From the NCBI GenBank assembly GCA_003534085.1, contig DQBY01000032.1, positions 1 through 11,512 on the forward strand: a DNA stretch of 11,512 nt, read 5' to 3'. Positions 1 through 5,050 of this stretch are shown piece by piece (position 1 is the stretch's first letter; every line of letters starts with the position of its first letter). The notes under the pieces are model-generated. The model saw nothing but the letters and a program-made list of their open reading frames with translations, was not told where the DNA came from and ran no database searches. This DNA is from Candidatus Moraniibacteriota bacterium. GTDB lineage: Bacteria > Patescibacteriota > Minisyncoccia > Moranbacterales > UBA2206. The position numbers were made by a program, and so were the translations under genes.

Positions 1-581
1 TCCGGCTTCAAACCGTATCTTTCAATCACGGCAGCATCATCATAAATCACGATGTCGCTCATCCCTCTTCGAAGCGCGTACGCTTTCGTTTTTGGACTGA
101 CCAATTGAAGCACGTCCAAGTCCCCCGTCACGATGATGCTTTCAATTTCTTCCTCAGACTTTTCCGCCTGATCCACCATCGTTCCGATGATGTCGTCCGC
201 TTCAAATCCCTCTTTTTCAAAAATCGGAATATTGAAAGCGCGCACCACTTCTTTGACGCGATCAAACTGCGCGTACAGTTCATCCGGCGCCTTGATCCGC
301 TTGGCCTTATAATCCGCATACTCCTTGTGCCTAAAAGTCGGCGCTTTCATATCGAAAGAAGCCAAGATATAGTCCGGCTTGATATCGTTCAAAACTTTCA
401 AAAGGATGCTGGTGAACCCATAAACCGCGTTCAAAAGCTCGCCTTTCTTGTTCGTCAAAGGTGGCAGCGCGTGATACGCCCGATGCACGATCGCGTTTCC
501 GTCTATCAAGACCAGTTTCTTGCCCCGTGAAATTCCGCCGTAAGCGGACGATTTCACCGGGGTTTCTTTTTCTTTAGCCAT
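1..581 (-). CDS. polA: DNA polymerase I-type 5'-3' exonuclease, N-terminal part (cut by window start)
   Basis: The visible 193 residues are a 5'-3' exonuclease (FEN-like) domain that removes RNA primers and flaps during replication and repair. Its acidic metal-binding residues are all visible: D27 in LIDGNA, D77 in SFDMKAPTFR, E127-D129-D130 in GFEADDIIGT, and D154/D156 in TGDLDVLQLV. The conserved HRAYHALPPL and EYKA-like (EYADYKAKR) stretches also match Pol I. The start ATG at 581 follows a -10 hexamer by 7 nt. The first ~22 residues are a Lys/Ser-rich extension compared with E. coli Pol I. The polymerase domain lies outside the window, so a stand-alone exonuclease cannot be excluded. The gene starts 29 nt after the TrmB-type gene on the same strand, whose stop codon overlaps its -35. 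Confidence 0.93.
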   Translation of the reverse strand, partial: MAKEKETPVKSSAYGGISRGKKLVLIDGNAIVHRAYHALPPLTNKKGELLNAVYGFTSILLKVLNDIKPDYILASFDMKAPTFRHKEYADYKAKRIKAPDELYAQFDRVKEVVRAFNIPIFEKEGFEADDIIGTMVDQAEKSEEEIESIIVTGDLDVLQLVSPKTKAYALRRGMSDIVIYDDAAVIERYGLKP

Positions 582-587
582 ATTCTT

Positions 588-616
588 AGTATATACGCCG
601 AGAAAATATATTACAA
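588..616 (-). promoter_or_regulatory. Probable promoter of polA, leaderless
   Basis: On the minus strand the sequence reads TTGTAA, 17 nt, TATACT. The -10 ends 7 nt before the A of the ATG, so transcription would start at the start codon. No Shine-Dalgarno sequence is present. The -35 overlaps the stop codon of the upstream TrmB-family gene. Confidence 0.6.
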
Positions 617-1351
617 TTTATCCCAGATAAACTGAAACCAAATCCTATAATTCTCCGCCAACTCTTTATTTTTCATCACAAAAATCGTACCTTTTTCTCC
701 AAAATTGCCGACCTCTGCACTATTAAAAGTAACCACGTAATCACCAAAAATATCACAGACTCCCGGTGTCGAATAGGTCTTTGGCAGAATCTTATATTCT
801 CCGCCAACTTTAGTAATTGCTTCCGGCATTTGCTCTTTTACCCGATAATCAAATATCGTGCGATATTTTACTTTTTTCTTTTTCATTTCTTTCTGAAAAT
901 TTTCCAAAAAATAACTAGGGATCCCGGGCGTGAACCAAAGAGCCTTAGCGCCTAAAAAACAAACGGGTTCCCCCACGCGCACCAAGTCCCGCATATAATT
1001 CTTAAAGCCCTCTAATCCTTTATATATAAACGCCATTTCTCCTAAAGGTTTCTGATGATAAATCCCATTAAGTTCCGGTAAAATTTTATTAATGCCAACT
1101 TCTTTCTCATGAATAAGCTCTAGCAGTTTTTCCGGATTGACTGGACTATAAATATTTTCTCCTGCCTGAAAAATCTGAAAAGTCAAACCCTTTTCCAACA
1201 AACGATTCAAAGAATCGTACACATTGCGCCGATGGATGTTACTCTTTTTGGCAATTTGAGTCACTGAAGCTTTCCCTAAATGGATCAGCGCTTCATAAAT
1301 TTTGGCTTCATTTGGGGATAAGCCAATGCTTTCAAGTGCATTTTCGTACAT
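611..1351 (-). CDS. TrmB-family transcriptional regulator (first of two)
   Basis: This 246-aa protein has the TrmB layout. Residues 1-75 form a winged helix-turn-helix, with LSPNEAKIYEALIHLGKASV followed by the recognition-helix region NIHRRNVYDSLNRLLEKGL. A short helical linker (about 75-100) leads into the C-terminal TrmB sensor-like domain (about 103-246, including FIYKGLEGFKNYMRDLV and FQFIWDKL at the end). TrmB proteins in archaea sense sugars; in small-genome bacteria the ligands are not known. The second copy at 2855-3580 has the same architecture and length, and the pair flanks the TNNGG-array locus. The ATG at 1351 has no Shine-Dalgarno sequence, but a good promoter lies about 60-90 nt upstream. 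A GAGGTG at 1381-1386 is too far from this ATG to serve it. Confidence 0.88.
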   Translation of the reverse strand: MYENALESIGLSPNEAKIYEALIHLGKASVTQIAKKSNIHRRNVYDSLNRLLEKGLTFQIFQAGENIYSPVNPEKLLELIHEKEVGINKILPELNGIYHQKPLGEMAFIYKGLEGFKNYMRDLVRVGEPVCFLGAKALWFTPGIPSYFLENFQKEMKKKKVKYRTIFDYRVKEQMPEAITKVGGEYKILPKTYSTPGVCDIFGDYVVTFNSAEVGNFGEKGTIFVMKNKELAENYRIWFQFIWDKL

Positions 1352-1412
1352 ATATTTGAATTTATTGTGGGATATTACTACACCTCAGGGGATAGTTGGC
1401 CACTCTTTTAAT

Positions 1413-1441
1413 ATACTATAGACTTTCATATTGATTGTCAA
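1413..1441 (-). promoter_or_regulatory. Promoter of first TrmB-type gene
   Basis: TTGACA (1436-1441), a 17-nt spacer and TAGTAT (1413-1418) on the minus strand. The expected start near 1406 gives a leader of about 55 nt. The region also has to carry the promoter of the divergent plus-strand gene, for which no convincing -35/-10 pair is seen. Confidence 0.65.
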
Positions 1442-1517
1442 ATATCATTTTGTCAGCCAATATTCATTAAAAATTTAACTGCAAAAAGTTTAGCATGTAA
1501 ATACTGTAATTTATTGT

Positions 1518-1586
1518 CCGTTTTCAACGGCGAATTTACCTCGCATAAGGTGAGGTAAGGTATGGAACCTTTCCAATTCAAGGAGG
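1518..1586 (+). promoter_or_regulatory. Leader with hairpins, four TNNGG units and ribosome binding site
   Basis: Going downstream: a small hairpin CCGTT-TTC-AACGG (1518-1530); a second hairpin with arms TTACCTCGC (1536-1544) and GTGAGGTAA (1550-1558), including one G-T pair; four in-phase pentamers TAAGG, TGAGG, TAAGG, TATGG (1546-1565); then a strong Shine-Dalgarno AGGAGG (1581-1586) 8 nt before the ATG at 1595. The pentamers are the same unit as the large downstream arrays. This suggests that whatever recognises the arrays could also act on this gene's translation; that last step is inference. Confidence 0.6.
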
Positions 1587-1594
1587 ATGTGACT

Positions 1595-2179
1595 ATGTAT
1601 GATGTAAAAGTCGTAGTTGAAGGAACTGGCAGAGGACTTTTAATGCACAAGTTCAGTATTGCAGCATCGGCAGGGCTTGAAAACGAGGTAAAGAAAGCGA
1701 AGGCCGTGAAATTCACGCCGGAAGTGGATGCTGAGATGGTGGCTTATCGTTTGGACAAGGTTGATGGGCAGGAAAAAGGCCAGCTTTGTTTACCGGCAGA
1801 ACATTTCCTCTCATCGATTACTGCTGCTGGTACCAGCTTTCAGAAAAAGGGTCAGGGAAAGAAGACCTACAAAGGGGCCTTCCAGGGTTCAGTTGAGGTA
1901 TCACCGGACTATATCGGTCTTACAAATGTAAGCGGAAATGCACTAATGGATTACGAAATCGACAGTCGTCCGGTGCGTATCAAAGCAACGCAGGGCAGAA
2001 TAATCCGTCACCGTCCGCATATCAAGATATGGCGTGCTTCATTCACTATCCAGGTCGCCGATGACTCCATTCCTTTGGAAGTTGTCCAGGCAGCTCTCGA
2101 AGAGGCTGGCAAAAGCAAATGTGTCGGCGATTACCGCCCTCGCTATGGACAGTTCAGGATTGTCAGTTTCGAGCAATAA
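1595..2179 (+). CDS. Phage-type protein of unknown function, possible RAMP/Cas7-like fold
   Basis: A 194-aa protein. The ATG at 1595 is chosen over the in-frame ATG at 1562 because AGGAGG lies 8 nt upstream of it and the earlier start sits inside the pentamer leader. It resembles a widespread family of uncharacterised phage proteins, recalled from general knowledge. Matching features are an N-terminal strand ending in GRGLLMHKF (13-20), LCLPAEHFLSSITAAGTSF (64-82), an RPVRI...GRIIRHRPHI strand pair (125-143), and the closing ALEEAGKSKCVGDYRPRYGQFRIV (167-190). The 'lPaehfl.si..Ag' stretch and the C-terminal Gly loop (VGDYRPRYGQFRI) recall the motifs of RAMP proteins such as Cas7, but this is only a visual resemblance. 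No catalytic residues are recognised. It is the only plus-strand gene between two minus-strand TrmB-type genes, and is followed by four TNNGG arrays. Phage-type ancestry suggests horizontal transfer. Confidence 0.8.
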   Translation: MYDVKVVVEGTGRGLLMHKFSIAASAGLENEVKKAKAVKFTPEVDAEMVAYRLDKVDGQEKGQLCLPAEHFLSSITAAGTSFQKKGQGKKTYKGAFQGSVEVSPDYIGLTNVSGNALMDYEIDSRPVRIKATQGRIIRHRPHIKIWRASFTIQVADDSIPLEVVQAALEEAGKSKCVGDYRPRYGQFRIVSFEQ

Positions 2180-2198
2180 TTATTAAACTCACTTATCT

Positions 2199-2273
2199 TA
2201 TGGCAGGGTATGGTGGGGTATGGTGAGGTATTGTCCGGTACGGTACGGTGAGATGAGGTTGGGTAAGGTAAGG
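2199..2273 (+). repeat. TNNGG pentamer array 1
   Basis: Fifteen consecutive 5-bp units in perfect phase, beginning 19 nt after the stop codon. T, G and G are nearly fixed, while the two middle bases vary from unit to unit (TATGG, TGGGG, TCCGG, TACGG, TTGGG, TAAGG and others). Deviant units are CAGGG, TATTG and TGAGA. Because adjacent units differ, recent slippage does not explain the pattern. The period of 5 is not a coding period. Confidence 0.9.
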
Positions 2274-2275
2274 CA

Positions 2276-2307
2276 TAGGTGTGACTCAGCTTCTTGAGTC
2301 ACACCTA
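2276..2307 (+). repeat. Hairpin closing array 1
   Basis: A perfect 13-bp inverted repeat, TAGGTGTGACTCA (2276-2288) and TGAGTCACACCTA (2295-2307), with a 6-nt loop GCTTCT. No T-tract follows, only an AT-rich spacer, so it is not an ordinary terminator. It is homologous to the hairpin after array 2. Confidence 0.9.
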
Positions 2308-2353
2308 ATAAATAAAATTACAAAAAGCTTTCTTATTTCATATAGATTTTATT

Positions 2354-2448
2354 TGCGGTATGGTCAAGTATGGTAAGGTTGGGGTCTGGTCGGGTCCGGT
2401 GCGGTAAGGTAATGTGTGGTCTGGTAAGGTAAGTGTGGTAAGGCAAGG
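2354..2448 (+). repeat. TNNGG pentamer array 2
   Basis: About 19 units with two 1-bp phase slips: an extra G at 2379-2384 and a missing G at 2430-2433. Deviant units are TCAAG near the start and TAATG in the second half. An AT-rich spacer of 46 bp separates it from the hairpin of array 1. Confidence 0.88.
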
Positions 2449-2471
2449 GCGTGGTTCAAACGAGCCACGCC
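2448..2471 (+). repeat. Hairpin closing array 2
   Basis: Arms GGCGTGGTTC (2448-2457) and GAGCCACGCC (2462-2471) form 10 pairs, including one G-T, around the loop AAAC. Compared with the array-1 hairpin, two base pairs have changed on both sides (T-A to C-G, A-T to G-C) and one has changed to a wobble, so pairing is kept although the sequence differs. Confidence 0.88.
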
Positions 2472-2506
2472 TAACTAAATTGAAAAATAATTTTTTATAA
2501 ATTTGT

Positions 2507-2581
2507 TATGGTGTGGTCTGGTTAGGACAGGTCAGGTCCGGTGCGGTACGGTGATGTCCGGTCTGGTAAGGTATGGTATGG
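2507..2581 (+). repeat. TNNGG pentamer array 3
   Basis: Fifteen units with no phase slip. The only units departing from the pattern are ACAGG and TGATG. The run TCCGG-TGCGG-TACGG-TGATG aligns with TCCGG-TGCGG-TAAGG-TAATG of array 2, showing that the arrays share ancestry. No clear hairpin follows; only a short remnant-like GCACACTC precedes an AT-rich spacer. Confidence 0.9.
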
Positions 2582-2632
2582 CACACTCAAGAACTAATTT
2601 ATAAAAATTCATATTTTAGCTGTATAAAATTT

Positions 2633-2713
2633 TATGGTGAGGTGAGGTCCCGGAATGGTGGGGTCTGGTACGGTTGTGTTCGGTGTGGTGTGGTGAGGTA
2701 GGGTATGGTATGG
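2633..2713 (+). repeat. TNNGG pentamer array 4
   Basis: Sixteen units with one extra C (TCCCGG at 2648-2653). AATGG and TTGTG are the deviant units. It ends in TATGG-TATGG like array 3, and these last units form the left arm of the following hairpin. Confidence 0.9.
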
Positions 2714-2732
2714 CTCAATAGTCATACCATAC
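2703..2732 (+). repeat. Hairpin closing array 4
   Basis: Arms GTATGGTATGGC (2703-2714) and GTCATACCATAC (2721-2732) give 12 pairs including one G-T, with loop TCAATA. Here the left arm is made of array units themselves, unlike hairpins 1 and 2. Confidence 0.85.
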
Positions 2733-2751
2733 AATCAAATATCCCAAATGG

Positions 2752-2781
2752 AAGTCTATTGAAACCCAATAGACTTTTTTT
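2752..2781 (+). terminator. Intrinsic terminator ending the TNNGG locus
   Basis: Arms AAGTCTATT (2752-2760) and AATAGACTT (2768-2776), loop GAAACCC, followed by a T run to 2781. It lies about 20 nt after the last array hairpin. Gene and all four arrays could therefore be one transcript of roughly 1.2 kb. Confidence 0.85.
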
Positions 2782-2854
2782 ATCTATAAAATATTTTTAC
2801 TTAGAACAAAACACTGGAATAATAATGCTATATTCGAACAATTCCAGCATTTTT

Positions 2855-3580
2855 TTACGCCAGCGAATCCCACATGAAGTTAAATGCTGCTTTTTGGATC
2901 TGATTGATTTCTTCGCTTTCAATTACAAGGGCTGTTATTTCTTTTTTAAACGTAAACACGGCTGTTTTTTTGCTCCACATCAAAATTAACCCGTGATGCA
3001 CATAATTTTTTGGCATTAGCCTGACTTGCCGAAGCTCGGAAATTCCAAGTTCTTTTCGCTCTCTCGCTTTTTCTGATTCTCGCAAAATTGTCCGGACCGG
3101 GATTTTCTTTTTTATGCGCTTTTCCAAGAATTTCGGCCAATAATCTCCAAGAATTTCAAACAGATCTTCCGCTGAGCTTAATCCCATGATCTCATCAGCT
3201 TCATCAAGAATTTCTTCCAAAATTAGTTTCATATTTTCTTTCCCTTCATAAAATCGGACCGTTGGCTGAGACTTGAAGGCGCCATAGAGAGCATTGAACT
3301 GCGGAAGCGCTTTTTTGAAAACTTCTATATTTTCTTCCGACCGGCTGATTATTTTTTTCGGATCTTCGGCGGAATAATATCTGATATTCTTTTTCTTGAA
3401 TGAAGAAGCAAGCCCCTTTTCTTTTAAATTTTCCAAAACTTCATAGCAAGTCGCGCCGGGAATTTTAGATTTTTTGCTGATTTTGTACACCGAAGCCGAT
3501 CCCAATTCCAAAGTTGCTAGATAAAGAACTGCTTGCTTTTCGCTTAGCCCATAGTTTTTAAGTATTTTCTTGAGTTCCAT
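2855..3580 (-). CDS. TrmB-family transcriptional regulator (second of two)
   Basis: This 241-aa protein is the paralogue of the 611-1351 product. It has a winged helix-turn-helix at residues 1-70 (YGLSEKQAVLYLATLELGSA, then KISKKSKIPGATCYEVLENL), a helical linker at about 75-100, and a TrmB-type effector domain at about 105-241 ending in AAFNFMWDSLA, parallel to FQFIWDKL in the first copy. It is expected to be a dimeric DNA-binding regulator with unknown ligand. The ATG at 3580 lacks a Shine-Dalgarno sequence. Its 3' end converges on the TNNGG locus, and the gap to that locus's terminator is about 70 nt. Confidence 0.87.
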   Translation of the reverse strand: MELKKILKNYGLSEKQAVLYLATLELGSASVYKISKKSKIPGATCYEVLENLKEKGLASSFKKKNIRYYSAEDPKKIISRSEENIEVFKKALPQFNALYGAFKSQPTVRFYEGKENMKLILEEILDEADEIMGLSSAEDLFEILGDYWPKFLEKRIKKKIPVRTILRESEKARERKELGISELRQVRLMPKNYVHHGLILMWSKKTAVFTFKKEITALVIESEEINQIQKAAFNFMWDSLA

Positions 3581-3624
3581 AGTTCTAAATTAATCGTAAA
3601 AACCGATGATTTTTTAATAGTCAA

Positions 3625-3653
3625 ATAGTAGCTTGTTTAAGGTAAAATGTCAA
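3625..3653 (-). promoter_or_regulatory. Promoter of second TrmB-type gene
   Basis: TTGACA (3648-3653), a 17-nt spacer and TACTAT (3625-3630) on the minus strand, almost the same architecture as the promoter of the first TrmB gene. Short inverted arms GCTTG and CAAGC bracket the -35 and spacer and might be part of an operator. The expected start lies near 3618, giving a leader of about 38 nt. Confidence 0.65.
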
Positions 3654-3712
3654 GCATGCTATAACTTTTAATCTAAATAATTGATTTTATTTTTAAATAG
3701 AGTAAAGTTAGG

Positions 3713-3751
3713 AATCTTCTTTGAAGATGCAGTTATTTAAAAATTGAAAGG
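3713..3751 (+). promoter_or_regulatory. Conserved 5' leader element, copy 1
   Basis: A small hairpin (ATCTTC-TTT-GAAGAT, 3714-3728) runs into GCAGTTATTT and then AATTGAAAGG, which contains the Shine-Dalgarno of the gene at 3758. About 34 of 40 positions match the leader at 4282-4321, although the two downstream proteins are unrelated. The hairpin differs by a compensated pair between the copies (CTTC/GAAG here, CTCC/GGAG there). Confidence 0.75.
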
Positions 3752-3757
3752 AATAAT

Positions 3758-4123
3758 ATGGAAATTTCAATTGCAGAATTCCTAAAGAAGGTTGCCGGAT
3801 ACGTAGGTGGACAAATAAAAATTATGGATAAGCAAAGCTGTCACATTTATTGCGGTGAGACAGAAAACATCTCCGACACATCCATCGAAAAAAACTATCT
3901 TGAGATAACATTTAAATGGCTTGCACGAGGAGAGGACGGATTCCCTATCCCAGATCAATGGATTCATGAAAAATGCCTCAGCAATACAATATTCCTTCCT
4001 AGCTACCAAGCAAGTTATTATCATGGCAGACTTTACCTTACCTCAGCCCATAAGACTATTACTTTTTATCCGCCAGGCATCCTAAGAATCCATCCTGGAA
4101 GTGTTAAGGAACGGAAGGAATAA
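3758..4123 (+). CDS. Hypothetical protein, first cassette gene
   Basis: A 121-aa soluble protein I do not recognise. The ATG at 3758 follows a GAAAGGA ribosome binding site in the conserved leader. No signal peptide or membrane segment is visible. The sequence looks globular, with aromatic-rich strand-like stretches (LEITFKWLA at about 47-55, FLPSYQASYYHGRLYL at about 79-94, TITFYPPGILRIHPGS toward the end). The 'evTFkWLa...FP...Wi' and 'YPPG' patterns recall small orphan proteins common in Parcubacteria-type genomes, but I can give no function. It is followed by a bulged terminator hairpin identical in design to the one after the next gene, so it appears to be an independently expressed single-gene unit. 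Confidence 0.75.
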   Translation: MEISIAEFLKKVAGYVGGQIKIMDKQSCHIYCGETENISDTSIEKNYLEITFKWLARGEDGFPIPDQWIHEKCLSNTIFLPSYQASYYHGRLYLTSAHKTITFYPPGILRIHPGSVKERKE

Positions 4124-4195
4124 CCTTCTTTGGATAAGCATTTCGAGAATGGTTACGGCGAGGAAAGTCGTTGCTCTGCATCAGCTAACTTATTA

Positions 4196-4230
4196 AAGGC
4201 AGGTGTCGGAACTCGACCCTGCCTTATTTT
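4196..4230 (+). terminator. Bulged terminator hairpin, cassette 1
   Basis: AAGGCAGG (4196-4203) pairs with CCTGCCTT (4218-4225). A single bulged T at 4204 precedes an inner stem GTCG/CGAC around the loop GAACT. TTATTTT follows. The only stem difference from the hairpin at 5015-5050 is the bulged base (T here, C there). Confidence 0.8.
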
Positions 4231-4281
4231 CCAATTCAAGTTGATCAGGATAGAACCTATTTGCAAAGAGTAGATTGAAAA

Positions 4282-4321
4282 AATCTCCATTGGAGCTGCA
4301 GTTATTTTACAAATTGAAAGG
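4282..4321 (+). promoter_or_regulatory. Conserved 5' leader element, copy 2
   Basis: Second copy of the leader at 3713-3751: a hairpin with CTCC-ATT-GGAG, then GCAGTTATTT and AATTGAAAGG with the Shine-Dalgarno of the gene at 4328. It lies about 50 nt beyond the terminator of cassette 1. Confidence 0.75.
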
Positions 4322-4327
4322 GGAAAA

Positions 4328-4999
4328 ATGAATACTAGAAAGAAATACGACAAAAAGGAACACAAGAAAAGATACGCTATGGCTCGCAAAATCTTGGGTG
4401 AAGATTTCATTTGTCACAAAGAAATACAGGAGGCAAGAAAATTAAAGTATAAACTTGACTGGGAAGACACCCTGCGCATTTATCGGATCCCTCCCACAAG
4501 CGTACTGAAATGGCTACATAAAAGAAAGTATCTTTTAATAGCCGGACCTCCATCAAAAATGTCACTCAGTGACATATATGATCTCAAACCCAAATTTTTC
4601 GGGGTATATAAGAAAGCTTTTGCCGGAATGGATTATGATAACATAAATCCAGGATGGTTAATGATTTCCAAGGCGCCCCAAATTTTTGGATATAAAAAAT
4701 ATAAAATCCAAGAAAGATGTGCTCTTTCCGGAGAATATGTACCAAATATCGCCCAAATCGCTTGGGCAATAACTACATACAAAGAAGTTCGGAACAAATA
4801 CTTATTGGGAAGAGACGAGGACTTTTGCGATGTAGTAGTAAGAACATCAACTAAGCCTTATGACCACACTGGCAACCATTCCATTATCGGCTTATTTGAC
4901 AAGTATGGTCTTCATATTGGCAGTGATTCAGATAATGCAGATGACGAAAATTGGCAAATGCTTTTCGCTCGGAAACCAGAACGCCATTATGTCCTTTAA
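4328..4999 (+). CDS. Hypothetical protein, second cassette gene
   Basis: A 223-aa protein I do not recognise. The ATG at 4328 sits 6 nt after GAAAGGGG-type Shine-Dalgarno sequence. The N-terminus is highly basic (about 13 Lys/Arg in the first 21 residues), which could contact nucleic acid. Later segments look globular: LDWEDTLRIYRIPPTSVLKWL (about 43-63), a CALSGEYVPNIAQIAWAIT stretch (about 131-149), and the polar NHSIIGLFDKYGLHIGSDSD (about 183-202). No signal peptide, membrane span or catalytic motif is evident. It shares its 5' leader and 3' terminator design with the gene at 3758, but not its protein sequence. This suggests two accessory genes placed in a common expression frame, possibly mobile or phage-derived. 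Confidence 0.75.
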   Translation: MNTRKKYDKKEHKKRYAMARKILGEDFICHKEIQEARKLKYKLDWEDTLRIYRIPPTSVLKWLHKRKYLLIAGPPSKMSLSDIYDLKPKFFGVYKKAFAGMDYDNINPGWLMISKAPQIFGYKKYKIQERCALSGEYVPNIAQIAWAITTYKEVRNKYLLGRDEDFCDVVVRTSTKPYDHTGNHSIIGLFDKYGLHIGSDSDNADDENWQMLFARKPERHYVL

Positions 5000-5014
5000 A
5001 TCCAGTTCAGCAAA

Positions 5015-5050
5015 AGGCAGGCGTCGGAACTCGACCCTGCCTGTTTTTTT
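5015..5050 (+). terminator. Bulged terminator hairpin, cassette 2
   Basis: AGGCAGG (5015-5021), bulged C, GTCG-GAACT-CGAC, then CCTGCCT (5036-5042), followed by a run of seven T (5044-5050). It is the same hairpin as at 4196-4230. Confidence 0.88.

Noticed and set aside
2199-2735. The arrays as a CRISPR array
   Set aside because: There are no 25-40 bp direct repeats with unique spacers of similar length. The unit is 5 bp and no cas genes are adjacent.
2814-2856. Second plus-strand terminator (CTGGAAT ... ATTCCAG, then a T run)
   Set aside because: The loop is 20 nt and the stem only 7 bp, and the T run overlaps the TrmB stop codon. The hairpin at 2752-2781 already ends the unit. It may be a backup, but support is weak.
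2705-2989. Open frame of 94 codons on the plus strand after array 4
   Set aside because: It starts inside the array hairpin, crosses a strong terminator and overlaps the 3' part of the second TrmB gene on the other strand. No ribosome binding site is present.
4196-5050. The cassette hairpins as integron attC sites
   Set aside because: They lack the attC core GTTRRRY and RYYYAAC boxes, are followed by T runs typical of terminators, and no integrase gene is visible.
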